A stretch of DNA of 21,619 nucleotides from DASRRB01 sp036732755 (GCA_036732755.1 DAINBU010000086.1:1-21619); one strand, 5' to 3'. Shown: positions 7,511 to 16,703, counted from the stretch's first letter. Notes: generated from the letters alone by a model not told the origin. Made by a program: numbers and translations.

Positions 7511-8820
7511 TTGAGGTCCGCCGCGCAACGGAAGCCGAGATAGAGCTCGCGCGACGAGCCGCCCGGCGCGACCCAGCGGAACGTCCCGCCGACGTTCTCG
7601 CCGGGGCTCAGGAAATGGCCGCCGCGCACGATGACGGGCGCGATGTTCGACGGGAGATCGAGGATCGTGTCACCCTCTTCGAGCGAGCAGGTCCACTCCT
7701 GGACGTTGCCCGCCATGTTGAGCACCTTGAAGGGCGACGCACCGTCCTCGTACGCCGTGACCGGCGCCGTCGTGCCGAGGCCGGCGAGCGCGTCGTTGCA
7801 CCTGCCCTTCACGTACTGGTCGCCCCACGGATAGGCGAGCCCCTCCTTGCCGCGGCACGCCACCTCCCACTCGTCCTCGGTGGGGAGGCGCTTGTTCACG
7901 TACTTCGCGTAGGCGTCGGCGTCGCGCCACGTGACGCCGACCACCGGATGGTCGAGGCGGTCGGCGGGGGGCCGGCGCGGCCCGACGCCGCCCTCGGCGG
8001 TCCAGTGGCGCGGCGTGTGGGGCTCGCGCTGGTCGGGCGGCAGCGAGTCGAGGAACGCGACGTAGTCGGCGTTGCTCACCTCGCAGCGGTCGAGGAGGAA
8101 CGGCCGCAGCGTCACGTTCTTCTTGCGCCGCTCGAAGCCGCTGTCGGGGCCGACCGTGAAGGTGCCGCCCGGCACGTAGACCATGTTGGGGCGCGTCTTG
8201 GCGCCGCCCGGCAGATAGAACTCGGGGTGGCGCACGCGATCGAGCTCGACGCCCGCCGCCATGTAGTCGTCGTACTTCGCCTTGAAGCCCTTCGCCGCCT
8301 CGCTCCTCGCGTAGAGCGACTCGTTCCAGAGCAGCTCGAAGCCGCGGTCGGCCGCGAGCCACGGCGCGAGCGCCTGCGCGCAGCGCGTCGCGAGGTCGTC
8401 CTTGCCCGGCTTGGCGGTCGCCTCGTGCGCGATCAGGTCGCCGAGAGCGTCGAGAAGCGTGTCGTCGGCGAGCCCGCGCGCCGCGAGCTCGGCCCGGATC
8501 GCGCGGCCGAGCTCCTCGAGGTCGGCGCGCCGGCGCGCCCGCGCCTCCTTGGCGTCGGCGGGGGCGGGGCGCTCCTGCTGCTGCGCGACGAGCCCGGAGG
8601 CGACCGCCGCGAGCCGCTGCGCCACGGTCGGCGACTTCCCCGCCTCCTCGGCGCGGAACGCCGCGAGCGCGCGCTCGGCGTGGGTGTAGGCGCGCTCGAG
8701 GTCGGCGAGCGCCTCCTCCTGCGCCTTCGACGCCGCGCGGTAGCGCAGGAGCGCGCTCTGCTCGTCGGCGCCCGGGCGGAGCGCCGTCGTCAGTAGAAGG
8801 GCGAGCGCGACCAGCGGCAT
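7507..8820 (-). CDS. Exported SUMF1/formylglycine-generating-enzyme-domain protein, probably not a true FGE
   Basis: The 437-residue protein has an N-terminal signal peptide (MPLVALALLLTTALRPG), an Ala/Glu/Arg-rich helical region (about 20-190), and a C-terminal SUMF1 fold (about 211-434). The fold shows MVYVPGGTFTVG, DRCEVSNADYVAFL, HPVVGVTWRDADAYAKY, RLPTEDEWEVACRG, YPWGD, NMAGNVQEWT, VIVRGGHF and LGFRCA. Genuine formylglycine-generating enzymes use two cysteines, one in the GNVWEWC region and one after RGGS. Here the first is shifted (GNVQEWTCS) and the second site reads RGGHFLSPG, so catalysis is unlikely. A binding or structural role outside the cytoplasm fits better. I chose ATG 8820 because it gives a signal peptide and has an AGGA upstream; the open frame extending to 9324 lies antisense to recG. 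It is divergent from recG. Confidence 0.85.
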   Translation of the reverse strand: MPLVALALLLTTALRPGADEQSALLRYRAASKAQEEALADLERAYTHAERALAAFRAEEAGKSPTVAQRLAAVASGLVAQQQERPAPADAKEARARRRADLEELGRAIRAELAARGLADDTLLDALGDLIAHEATAKPGKDDLATRCAQALAPWLAADRGFELLWNESLYARSEAAKGFKAKYDDYMAAGVELDRVRHPEFYLPGGAKTRPNMVYVPGGTFTVGPDSGFERRKKNVTLRPFLLDRCEVSNADYVAFLDSLPPDQREPHTPRHWTAEGGVGPRRPPADRLDHPVVGVTWRDADAYAKYVNKRLPTEDEWEVACRGKEGLAYPWGDQYVKGRCNDALAGLGTTAPVTAYEDGASPFKVLNMAGNVQEWTCSLEEGDTILDLPSNIAPVIVRGGHFLSPGENVGGTFRWVAPGGSSRELYLGFRCAADLK

Positions 8821-8895
8821 CGAGTCATCCTGGGTGGGGACCGGATCGGGAGCAACGGCGCGGCGGGCGCATCGTCGCCGCCGGCGCGCGGAGAT

Positions 8896-8901
8896 TATAG
8901 G
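8896..8901 (+). promoter_or_regulatory. Possible -10 box (TATAGG) before recG
   Basis: AGATTATAGG is the only AT-rich patch in the 109-base gap between the divergent SUMF1-domain gene and recG. It sits about 29 bases before the recG start, a suitable place for a -10 element with a short leader. No clear -35 is visible. Confidence 0.2.
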
Positions 8902-8929
8902 TGGCGCTTCCGCGGCTTCCGGGACCGGC

Positions 8930-10966
8930 ATGAGCGACCTCACCCTCGACGCACCGCTCGATCGCCTGAAGGGGATCGGTCCCAAGCGCGCGACGCTCCT
9001 GCGCGCGAGCGGGCTCGCGACGGTCGCCGACCTGCTGCGGCTGCCGCCGCATCGCCACGTCACGTTCGCCGCGCCGACGCCGATCGCGGAGCTCGTCGCC
9101 GGTACGCCCGCCACCATCCGCGTCCGCATCCGCCGGCGGAAGGGCTCGGGGCGGCGCGGCGTCGTCGCGTCGCGCCTCGACGTCGAGGACGCGAGCGGCG
9201 CGCTCGCGGCGTTCGTCTTCGGGCCGCGCTGGCTCGTCCACCAGTACGCGACCGGCGAGGAGGTCGTCCTCTTCGGCGAGTCGCGGCGGCGCGACGGCGC
9301 GCTCACCTTCCTGGTCCGCGGCACGCTCCATCAAGAGGAGCTGCCTCCCGAGCCGCGCGCCGTGCTGCTGCCGGTCTACCGGCTGCCCGAGGGACTCGCG
9401 CCACGCCTCCACCGCCGCCTGCTGCGCTTCGCCTGCGCCGAGCTCTCGCGCGAACTCGCGGCGATCCGACCTGCGTGGGTCGAGGCGGCGCTCGGCCATC
9501 CGGCGAGCCTCGCCGAGCTCGACCAGTGGCTCCACTTTCCCGCCGATCGTCCGGAGGCGGCGCGCGCGCGGCGGGCCTTCGCGTTCGCGGCGGCGGCCGA
9601 GCTGCAGGCGCGGCTGCTGCGCGAGCGGCGCATCCGGGCAGCGCGCCCGGGCGGCGCGTATCCCGGCGTCGAGCGCGAGCTCGCCGCCTACCGCGCGGCG
9701 CTCCCCTTCGCGCTCACCGCCGACCAGGAGCGCGCGCTCGCCGACGCGGCGGGCGACCTCGCGGCGCCCGAGGCGATGAGCCGCCTCCTCACCGGCGACG
9801 TCGGCAGCGGCAAGACCGCGGTCGCCCTCTTCCCGCTGATCGTCGCCGCGCGCGCGGGCCGGCAGGGCGCCCTGCTCGCGCCGACCGAGATCCTGGCGCG
9901 CCAGCACGCGCGCACGCTCGCGACGCTCGCCGCGGAGCTCGCGCTGCCGCCGCCGCAGCTCTGCGTCGCGGGCGACGGGAAGAGCGGCCGCGCTCCGCTC
10001 GCCGCGCCGCTGATCGTCGGCACCCACCGCCTCTTCTCGACGGCGACGCGCTTCCGCGACCTCGCGGCGGTGGTCGTCGACGAGCAGCACAAGTTCGGCG
10101 TGCGGCAGCGCTTCCGCCTGTGGGCGAAGGGGGAGCGGCCCGACCTCCTGCTGGTGTCGGCGACACCGATCCCGCGGACGCTCGCGCTCACGCTCTTCGG
10201 CCACCTCGACCTCTCGGTCCTCGCGCAGCGGCCGTTCGACGGCAGGAACATCACCAGTGAGCTCCTGCTGGGCGAGGCGCGGCGCGGCGTCGCGGCGCGC
10301 ATCCGCGCCGAGGTCGAGCGCGGCGGGAAGGTCTTCGTCGTCTGTCCGGCGATCGCGGCGGGGGAGGAGAAGGGGCGCGCCGCCGCGGAGACCTTTGCGC
10401 CGTGGCTCGCCGCGCGGCTCGCCGCGCCCGACCAGCTCGCCCTCCTGCACGGCCGCATGGACTCCGCGACCAAGCAGACGCGCATCGACGACTTCACGGC
10501 GGGGCGGCTGCGTGTGCTCGTCGCGACCGTCGTGGTCGAGGTCGGGATCGACGTGCCCGACGCGACGCTCGCGGTCGTGCTCGGCGCCGACCGCTTCGGC
10601 CTCTCGCAGCTCCATCAGATCCGCGGCCGCGTCGGGCGGCGCGGCGCGCCGGCCGGCTGCCTGCTCGTCGCGACCGACCCGGGCGAGACGACGAAGGCGC
10701 GGCTCGAGGCGTTCGCCGCGACCGACGACGGCTTCCGGCTCGCGGAGATGGACCTCGAGCAGCGCGGACCGGGGGAGCTGCTCGGGACGCTTCAGCACGG
10801 CCTCACCGCCGGCCTCTATCCCGAGGCGCTCACCGATGCTTCCCTGATCGCGGCGGCGCGCGACTGGGCCGTGCAGGCGGCCGCGCATGGCGGAGATCGG
10901 TGCAAGTCCTCGCTGAGCAAGCCTTTCCGCGGGCGGGCAGTTGCCACCTCCGACTGGATCTGGTAG
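8930..10966 (+). CDS. recG: ATP-dependent DNA helicase RecG
   Basis: RecG reverses stalled replication forks and branch-migrates Holliday junctions. The 678-residue length matches the family (about 690). An N-terminal wedge/OB region starts with LDRLKGIGPKRATLLRASG and YRLPEGLAPRLHRRLLR. Helicase domains follow: Walker A GDVGSGKT near 288-295, LLAPTEILARQH, DEQHKFGVRQR near 383-393, SATPIPRTLALTLFGHLDLSVL, LLHGRMDS, VVEVGIDVPDATLAVV, and HQIRGRVGRRG near 561-571. The RecG-specific ending EMDLEQRGPGELLGTLQHG is present. The last 25 or so residues (from about CKSSLSKPFRGRA to DWIW) have no family counterpart that I recognise. ATG 8930 is chosen because MSDLTLDAPLDRLKGIG is the normal family start. 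The upstream in-frame extension to 8834 is Arg/Ala-rich and unlikely. Confidence 0.96.
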   Translation: MSDLTLDAPLDRLKGIGPKRATLLRASGLATVADLLRLPPHRHVTFAAPTPIAELVAGTPATIRVRIRRRKGSGRRGVVASRLDVEDASGALAAFVFGPRWLVHQYATGEEVVLFGESRRRDGALTFLVRGTLHQEELPPEPRAVLLPVYRLPEGLAPRLHRRLLRFACAELSRELAAIRPAWVEAALGHPASLAELDQWLHFPADRPEAARARRAFAFAAAAELQARLLRERRIRAARPGGAYPGVERELAAYRAALPFALTADQERALADAAGDLAAPEAMSRLLTGDVGSGKTAVALFPLIVAARAGRQGALLAPTEILARQHARTLATLAAELALPPPQLCVAGDGKSGRAPLAAPLIVGTHRLFSTATRFRDLAAVVVDEQHKFGVRQRFRLWAKGERPDLLLVSATPIPRTLALTLFGHLDLSVLAQRPFDGRNITSELLLGEARRGVAARIRAEVERGGKVFVVCPAIAAGEEKGRAAAETFAPWLAARLAAPDQLALLHGRMDSATKQTRIDDFTAGRLRVLVATVVVEVGIDVPDATLAVVLGADRFGLSQLHQIRGRVGRRGAPAGCLLVATDPGETTKARLEAFAATDDGFRLAEMDLEQRGPGELLGTLQHGLTAGLYPEALTDASLIAAARDWAVQAAAHGGDRCKSSLSKPFRGRAVATSDWIW

Positions 10967-10993
10967 TTCCTCCGCCCCTTCCGGCCGCCCCGT

Positions 10994-10997
10994 GGAG
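10994..10997 (+). promoter_or_regulatory. Shine-Dalgarno GGAG fixing a TTG start
   Basis: GGAG lies 7 bases before TTG 11005, ideal spacing. No ATG or GTG is in frame between the recG stop and the signal-peptide-coding sequence. This site therefore decides the start of the HEAT-repeat gene. Confidence 0.6.
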
Positions 10998-11004
10998 TGT
11001 CTGC

Positions 11005-13905
11005 TTGCGCATCGCCCCGGTTGCGCTGCTCTTGCTGTTCGCTGGCGCACCGCCGCTCGCGGCGCAGATCAAGCCGCCGGCCGCCAAGTCGAAGAAGGGT
11101 GACCTTCCGCAGTTCGACAACGATTCCGACGCCGGGAAGCGCAAGGCGGCGGAGCGGGTGGTCGAGACTCCGGAGCAGGCGCTCGAGCGGGCGCTCCCGA
11201 CCGCGACCCTCTGGCCGGGCGAAAGCGGGGAAAACGTCATCCGCGCCCTGGTCGCACGCGGGCCCGAGATGGTCCCGCTGCTGCAGACGCGCCTGAAGGC
11301 GGGCACCGTCCTCGAGCGCGCCGCAGTGGCGCGCGGCCTCTGCCTGCTGGGCGACAAGGAGTCGTTCGAGGCGATCCAGCAGCTGCTCGGGGACTCCCGC
11401 CAGCGTGCCCGCTTCACGCCGCTGCTCGCGTCGCTGCACGACCTCGACGCCGCGCGCGCGACCGACCTCGCCGTGACGCTCCTCGAGGCCGACCAGACCG
11501 TGCTGCGCAGCGCCGCCGCGGCGCTGCTGCGCGAGCACAAGAGCCCCGAGCTCCTCGCCAAGCTGCGCGAGCGGCTGGTCGCGACGAAGAACGAGGCGGT
11601 CCGCCTCGACCTCTTCGTCCAGCTCGAGCATTGGAAGGACCGCGAGCTGCCGGCGCTCGCGCTGGATCGCTTCCTCGGCGACGACGGCCACCAGCTCGCG
11701 GCGCGCGTCGACCAGCTCCTCTCGTTCCAGGACGATCCGGCGATCCGTGGCGAGCTGATCCGCCTGGCGCAGACCGACCACGACCGCAAGGGGCTGCACG
11801 CGACGCTCTCGCTCGTGCTCGCCGAACAGCGCTTCCGCACGCCGCTCCTCCCCGAGGAGCTGTTCGACACGCTGCTCCCGTACGTCCGCACCGGCGACCA
11901 CCTGCTGCGCTCCGTCGCCTGCGTGACCTGCGGCACGATCGGCTACCGCAGCGAGGCGAAGAACGAGGCGACGCGGGAGAAGGTGATCCCGGCGCTCGCC
12001 GACGTCGTCGTGAACGGCCGCTTCTTCGGCGACTTCGAGCTCTGCTTCCGGCTGGAGGTCGCGACGCTCGAGCTCCTCTCCGGGCAGCAGCTCGGCCCGA
12101 GCGTCCCGAAGTGGCGCGAGTGGTGGGTGAAGAGCAAGGGGGCGATCCCGGGCCACCGCGAGCTCTCCGCGTTCGCTCCCGACGAGGATGCGCGCACCGG
12201 CCTGGTGCGGCTCGAGACGCAGGACGCGAACGGCAAGCTGGTCGAGCGGCTCGTGGTCGTCGGCAGCGACGCGCGCAACGTCGTCTCCGGGGGCGAGAAG
12301 CCGGGCTGGGTCTGCCTCGAGACCGAGGCGATGCGCGTCCTGGTCGTGGACCTGCGCGACGCCGGCTTCCTGGCTTCCGACCTGCCGCGCACGCTGCCCG
12401 ACGCGCGCGAGGGCGCGGTGCGCCTCACCGTCGAGGCGCGCGGCCGCGAACGCACCGTGATGGGAGTGCGTGAGGACGAGCGCATGCGCCGCCTGCTCGG
12501 CGTCCTGCGCAAGAGCGCGGAGCCGGGCCTCTGGCAGCTCCTGCTCGCCGGCGGCGACGACCACGCCAAGCGCTTCTCCGAGGAGACGGCGTGGTTCGCG
12601 ACGCACCCCGATCCGGGCGCGCGCCGCAGCCGGCTGGTCGACCTGGCGCTCGCCGCGATCGCGCGCGCCGACGACGACGACGCGCGCCGCGCCTTCGACG
12701 TCCTGCAGTCGCTCGACCGCCTCGGCGACTCGGTGCGCACGCAGCAGATCGAGGGGATCGCGGCGCTCTTGAAGCTCCACCCGAACGGCGACCGGCGCAG
12801 CCGCCGCCTCTTCGAGCTCCTGGTCGGCACCGGCCGGCCCGAGGCGTTCGTCGGGATCGCCGACGCGCTCGCCCAACGCGGCGCGAGCGCGATCCCGTGG
12901 CTCGCCGAGGCGATCGCCGCCATGAAGCAGCAGGCGACGGCGCTCGGCGACCCGCACCCGTTCGTGCGCATCGCGGCGCTCGACCCGCTGTCCGGACCGC
13001 GGCCGCCCTCCGACGTGCTCTTCAAGATGGCGACCAGCGCCGACGACGAGCGCGTGCGCGTGAAGGCGCTCGAGCGGCTGGCCGACGTCGCCGACGCGAC
13101 CACGACGGAGGCGCTCTCCACGCTGGCGGTCTCCGCCGACGCGCCTCGCACCGTCCAGGCGACGGCGCTGCGGCTGCTGGGACGCATCCCGCGCGAGGAC
13201 GCGCTCGCGACGCTGACGCGCGCGGCGCGCGAGGGCGAGCCGGCGCTCGCCGCCGCGGCGCTCGAAGGGCTCTCGAAGCGCGGCGACGAGGCGGCCGCGG
13301 CCGCCCTCGACGCCATCGCCCGCGAGCGCGGCGCCGCCGACCCGATCGGCCGGCTCGCGCTCACCTCGATGAAGTCGCTGCCGCGCGCGCTCGCCGCCGA
13401 CCGGCTGCGCCGCCTCATGACCGAGGCGCCCGACGACCTGAAGCGCGAGGCCGCCTTCGCCCTGGCCGACGTCGGCGAGATGGACGCGGCGCCGGCCCTC
13501 CTCGAAGAGCTCCAGGACCCCGGCCGCCACGCGCGGGCGAAGCTGCTCCTCACGTACCTCTTCTGCCAGGATCTCGGAACCGAGAGCTGGAAGTTTCGTT
13601 CGCTGTACGAAAGCCGACCGGGCGTGTCTCACGCGCAGCTCTTCATCGAGGCGCTGCGCGCCGGCGGCGCGAGCGTGCCGGACGGCGTCGATCTCCAGGA
13701 CCATGCGCTGGCGCCGGTGCTCGTCGCCGCCGTCGAGGACCCGCGCTGGTTCGTCCGCCGCTGCGCCCTCGAGGCGCTCGACGCGCAGACGGGACGCTCG
13801 CTCGGCTCGTTGCCCGTGAATGCGACCGCGGAGCAGATCGCCGATCTGGCCAAGCGGTGGCACGAGGCGACGTCGGCGCAGGCGCAGGGCAGCGAGCAGC
13901 GCTGA
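11005..13905 (+). CDS. Exported HEAT-repeat protein
   Basis: The 966-residue protein begins with a signal peptide (MRIAPVALLLLFAG, then APPLAAQ) at a TTG start with a good GGAG. Most of the chain is tandem alpha-helical pairs of HEAT type, such as RAAVARGLCLLGDKESFEAI, RVKALERLADVADATTTEAL, QATALRLLGRIPREDALATL and REAAFALADVGEMDAAPALL. A WREWWVKSKG element near residue 370 is followed by a non-helical insert (about 390-500, LVRLETQDANGKLVERLVVV onward) that looks like a small beta domain. HEAT solenoids bind proteins, so a scaffold role in the periplasm or cell surface is likely. The function is otherwise unknown. moxR starts 29 bases downstream, so the gene may be the first of the MoxR-Bat transcript. 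Confidence 0.83.
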   Translation: MRIAPVALLLLFAGAPPLAAQIKPPAAKSKKGDLPQFDNDSDAGKRKAAERVVETPEQALERALPTATLWPGESGENVIRALVARGPEMVPLLQTRLKAGTVLERAAVARGLCLLGDKESFEAIQQLLGDSRQRARFTPLLASLHDLDAARATDLAVTLLEADQTVLRSAAAALLREHKSPELLAKLRERLVATKNEAVRLDLFVQLEHWKDRELPALALDRFLGDDGHQLAARVDQLLSFQDDPAIRGELIRLAQTDHDRKGLHATLSLVLAEQRFRTPLLPEELFDTLLPYVRTGDHLLRSVACVTCGTIGYRSEAKNEATREKVIPALADVVVNGRFFGDFELCFRLEVATLELLSGQQLGPSVPKWREWWVKSKGAIPGHRELSAFAPDEDARTGLVRLETQDANGKLVERLVVVGSDARNVVSGGEKPGWVCLETEAMRVLVVDLRDAGFLASDLPRTLPDAREGAVRLTVEARGRERTVMGVREDERMRRLLGVLRKSAEPGLWQLLLAGGDDHAKRFSEETAWFATHPDPGARRSRLVDLALAAIARADDDDARRAFDVLQSLDRLGDSVRTQQIEGIAALLKLHPNGDRRSRRLFELLVGTGRPEAFVGIADALAQRGASAIPWLAEAIAAMKQQATALGDPHPFVRIAALDPLSGPRPPSDVLFKMATSADDERVRVKALERLADVADATTTEALSTLAVSADAPRTVQATALRLLGRIPREDALATLTRAAREGEPALAAAALEGLSKRGDEAAAAALDAIARERGAADPIGRLALTSMKSLPRALAADRLRRLMTEAPDDLKREAAFALADVGEMDAAPALLEELQDPGRHARAKLLLTYLFCQDLGTESWKFRSLYESRPGVSHAQLFIEALRAGGASVPDGVDLQDHALAPVLVAAVEDPRWFVRRCALEALDAQTGRSLGSLPVNATAEQIADLAKRWHEATSAQAQGSEQR

Positions 13906-13934
13906 GCCGAGGCTTTCGCGAGGAGCCGCGGCCG

Positions 13935-14930
13935 ATGGCCGAGTCGAGCGAACGGGCGCGTCGCGTCGCGCAGGCGGCCGCGCTGCTGAAGCGGGTCGAG
14001 GAGGCGGTCGGACGCACGCTGGTCGGGCAGCACGCCCTGGTCGAGCGCATGCTGATCGCGCTGCTCGCCGACGGCCACCTGCTGATCGAGGGGGTGCCCG
14101 GGCTCGGCAAGACGCTCGCCGTCGCGGCGCTCGCGCGCGCGCTCGGGCTGGAGTTCCGGCGCATCCAGTTCACGCCCGACCTGCTGCCCGCCGACGTGAT
14201 CGGCACGCAGATCTTCCGCGCCGACCGCGGCGATTTTGCGATCAAGCGTGGACCGTTGTTCGCCGAGCTCGTGCTCGCCGACGAGATCAACCGCGCGCCG
14301 CCCAAGGTCCAGAGCGCGCTGCTCGAGGCGATGCAGGAGCGCCAGGTCACGATCGGCGAGCAGTCGCTGCCGCTGCCGCGCCCGTTCCTGGTGCTCGCCA
14401 CCCAGAATCCGGTCGAGCACGAGGGGACCTACCCGCTCCCCGAGGCGGAGCTCGACCGCTTCCTGTTCAAGGTGACGGTCACCTACCCGAGCCGTGCCGA
14501 GGAGGAGGAGATGCTGCGCCGCCACGCCTCCACGGCGCGCGACGGCGCGGCGAAGGTGGACGCGGTCGCGACGCGCGAGGAGATCGCGGCGCTGCCGGCG
14601 CTGCTCGACGACCTCTACGTCGACCCGAAGGTGGTCGACTACCTGCTGCGGATCGTGGCCTCGACGCGCGACCCGCGCGGGGCCGGGGCGAACGGGCTCG
14701 ACGGCGCGCTGCGGCTCGGCGCGTCGCCGCGCGGCTCGCTGATGCTCCTGACGGCGGCGCGGGCGCGCGCGCTGCTGCACGGCCGCGACCACGTCACGCC
14801 CGACGACGTGAAGGAGCTGGCGCCCGACGTGCTGCGCCACCGGCTCGTGCTCAGCTTCGAGGCCGAGGCGCGCGGGCTCACGCCCGACTCGGTGCTCGAC
14901 GAGCTGCTGCGCCGCCAGCCGGTGCCGTGA
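13935..14930 (+). CDS. MoxR-family AAA+ ATPase
   Basis: The 331-residue protein is a cytoplasmic chaperone-like AAA+ ATPase of the MoxR group, which act with von Willebrand factor A proteins. Motifs are GQHALVERMLIALLADGHLLIEG (31-53), Walker A GVPGLGKT (53-60), QFTPDLLPADVIGT (78-91), Walker B LVLADEINRAPPKVQ (112-126), sensor 1 LATQNPVEHEGTYPLPEAELDRF (154-176), and a C-terminal lid with GASPRGSLMLLTAARARALLHGRDHVTPDDVKELAP. Length is typical. ATG 13935 is preceded by AGGAG with 9-base spacing. It heads a compact set with DUF58, BatD-like, BatA, BatB and TPR genes, the standard partners. It probably remodels or activates the vWA-domain proteins encoded next to it. Confidence 0.95.
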   Translation: MAESSERARRVAQAAALLKRVEEAVGRTLVGQHALVERMLIALLADGHLLIEGVPGLGKTLAVAALARALGLEFRRIQFTPDLLPADVIGTQIFRADRGDFAIKRGPLFAELVLADEINRAPPKVQSALLEAMQERQVTIGEQSLPLPRPFLVLATQNPVEHEGTYPLPEAELDRFLFKVTVTYPSRAEEEEMLRRHASTARDGAAKVDAVATREEIAALPALLDDLYVDPKVVDYLLRIVASTRDPRGAGANGLDGALRLGASPRGSLMLLTAARARALLHGRDHVTPDDVKELAPDVLRHRLVLSFEAEARGLTPDSVLDELLRRQPVP

Positions 14931-14943
14931 GCGGGGCACCGCC

Positions 14944-15843
14944 GTGGCGATCGATCCGCGGGTTCCACTCGTTCCGAAGGTCCTCGCCGCCGCGCGCGCC
15001 CTCGAGGTGCGGGCGCGCCGGTCGGTGCGCGAGGGGCTCGGCGGCCGCTGGCGCAGCGGGCTGCGCGGCGCCGGGATCGAGTTCGCGGAAGTGCGCGAGT
15101 ACGTGCCGGGCGACGACGCGCGCACGCTCGACTGGAACGTCACCGCGCGCGTCGGGCGGCTGACCGTCAAGCGCTTCGACGAGGAGCGCGAGCAGACGCT
15201 CCTCTTCGTGGTCGACCTCTCGCGCTCCTGCCTGCTCGGGGGCGGACAGCGGCCGTGGCGCGACGCCGCCGCCGAGCTGGTGGCGACGGCGGGCTGCGCG
15301 GCGGCGCAGTCGGGCGACCGCTGCGGGCTCGTGCTCGCGACCGACCGGGTCGAGCGGATCGTCGCGCCGCGCCACGGCACCAACCACGCGCTCGCGCTCG
15401 CCGCCGAGGTGCTCGCGCACGCGCCGGCGGGAACGCGCTCCGAGCCGCAGCGCGTCGCGCGCGAGCTCTTGCGGCTGCGCACGCGGCCGGCGCTCCTGTT
15501 CTGGATCACCGACGGCGCCGACGCGTGGGCGACGGAGAGCCTGGCCGAGGTGGCGGCGCGCCACGACCTCGTCCTCTCGCTCCTGCGCGGGCCGTGGGCC
15601 GACCCGCCGCGCGCGGGCGCGGTGCGCTTCGCCGATCCCGAGAGCGGCGCGGTGCGCGTCGTCGACCTCGGCGACGCGCGCGTCCACGCCGAGCTCGCGC
15701 GCCGCGTCGCGCAGGCGCGCGCCGAGGTCGCGAGCCTCGCGCGGCGCGTGCGCGCCGACGCGATCGAGTTCACCGTCGACGCGCCGCCCGCCGCACCGCT
15801 CGCCGAGTGGTGCCGCCGGCGCGCGCGGGAGCGCCCGCGGTGA
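14944..15843 (+). CDS. DUF58 domain protein (vWA-like), MoxR partner
   Basis: The 299-residue protein carries the DUF58 signature: GGRWRSGLRGAGIEFAEVRE, then YVPGDDARTLDWNVTARVGRLTVKRF at about 57-78, then ER and a vWA-like strand LLFVVDLSRS. The DxSxS of a metal-ion-dependent adhesion site is intact (DLSRS), although the usual following Met is Cys. The later TDGADAW matches the second metal-binding loop. There is no membrane segment. DUF58 proteins are encoded next to MoxR almost everywhere and are thought to be its adaptor or substrate. The GTG start at 14944 follows the moxR stop by 13 bases. The stop overlaps the next gene in GTGA. Confidence 0.93.
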   Translation: MAIDPRVPLVPKVLAAARALEVRARRSVREGLGGRWRSGLRGAGIEFAEVREYVPGDDARTLDWNVTARVGRLTVKRFDEEREQTLLFVVDLSRSCLLGGGQRPWRDAAAELVATAGCAAAQSGDRCGLVLATDRVERIVAPRHGTNHALALAAEVLAHAPAGTRSEPQRVARELLRLRTRPALLFWITDGADAWATESLAEVAARHDLVLSLLRGPWADPPRAGAVRFADPESGAVRVVDLGDARVHAELARRVAQARAEVASLARRVRADAIEFTVDAPPAAPLAEWCRRRARERPR

Positions 15844-16703
15844 GCCTCGCCGTGCTGCTGCTGGCGGTCATGACGACGCTGCCGCCGCCGGGCGGCCAGG
15901 AGACGTGGCGCATCGAGCCGGCGCGGCCGCGCGTCGGCGATCGGATCGTCGCCACGACGACGGTCGCGGCCGCTCCGGGCGAGGCGCTGCGGCTGGCGCG
16001 GCCGTGCGACGTCGACGTCGCCTTCGCGCAGGTCGAGCCCGAGGTCGCGCCGGCATCGCTCGGCGGCGAGGCGACGCTGCGTCTCTCGCTGGTCGCCGGC
16101 GCGCCCGGCCGCTTCCGCCTCGGCCCCTTCGCGTTGCGCGCGGCAGGCGAGGCGGGCGCGGAACGTCGCGATGCGCGCGAGATCGAGACGGCGCCGCTCG
16201 AGATCGAAGTCGTGCTCGAAGGGGCGGGCGATGCGGCGCCCGACTTCGGCGACTGGCGGCCGCCGCAGGCGGCGCGAACGGGCACGCCGGCGTGGCAGGT
16301 CGCGCTCCTGGTCGGTGCTGCGCTCGGTGCGTTGCTTGCGGTCGGCTGGATCATGCGGCGGAGCCGGCGCGCGCGGGCCACCGCCGGCGTCGAGCCGGCG
16401 CCCGCGCTCCCCGTCGACTGGCGGGCCGAGCTCGCCCGGCTCGAGGCAGGGATTCCCGAAGCCGTCGAGGCACGGCGCCTCTGGTGGCGGCAGCTCTCCG
16501 ACGTCGTGCGCGGCGAGCTCGCGCGGCGCGACCCGCGCGACTCGCGCGACCGCACGAGCGGTGAGATCGCGGCGCGCGACGCCTCGCGCGCGGCGCTGCT
16601 CGCCCTCCTCGACGACGGGAAGTTCGCGCGCGCGAGCCGCGACGGCGGCGCGGCGGCGCGCGCCGTGGCGGACGCCCGCGTGAGGCTGGAGGGGCGCCCG
16701 TGA
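15840..16703 (+). CDS. BatD-like membrane protein of the MoxR-Bat operon
   Basis: The 287-residue protein has an N-terminal hydrophobic signal (SLAVLLLAVMTTLPPPG). An extracytoplasmic beta-rich domain (about 20-140, TWRIEPARPRVGDRIVATTTV onward) is followed by a single transmembrane segment near 155-175 (WQVALLVGAALGALLAVGWI). A charged cytoplasmic C-terminus completes it. The architecture matches short BatD-type or oxygen-tolerance-type proteins, but it is about half the length of classic BatD and the match rests mainly on layout and neighbours. The GTG start overlaps the DUF58 stop (GTGA) and its own stop overlaps BatA (GTGA), indicating translational coupling. A simple DUF4381-like call is an alternative. 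Confidence 0.65.
   Translation: MSLAVLLLAVMTTLPPPGGQETWRIEPARPRVGDRIVATTTVAAAPGEALRLARPCDVDVAFAQVEPEVAPASLGGEATLRLSLVAGAPGRFRLGPFALRAAGEAGAERRDAREIETAPLEIEVVLEGAGDAAPDFGDWRPPQAARTGTPAWQVALLVGAALGALLAVGWIMRRSRRARATAGVEPAPALPVDWRAELARLEAGIPEAVEARRLWWRQLSDVVRGELARRDPRDSRDRTSGEIAARDASRAALLALLDDGKFARASRDGGAAARAVADARVRLEGRP

Noticed and set aside
6253..8796. An 847-codon plus-strand open frame opposite the hypothetical and SUMF1-domain genes
   Set aside because: It is the antisense shadow of two minus-strand genes with good starts and motifs, and its own product is low-complexity.
10941..10969. TTGCCA...TAGTTC as a promoter for the HEAT-repeat gene
   Set aside because: The -10 match is poor and the segment lies inside the end of recG. 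The only solid signal before the gene is the GGAG ribosome site.
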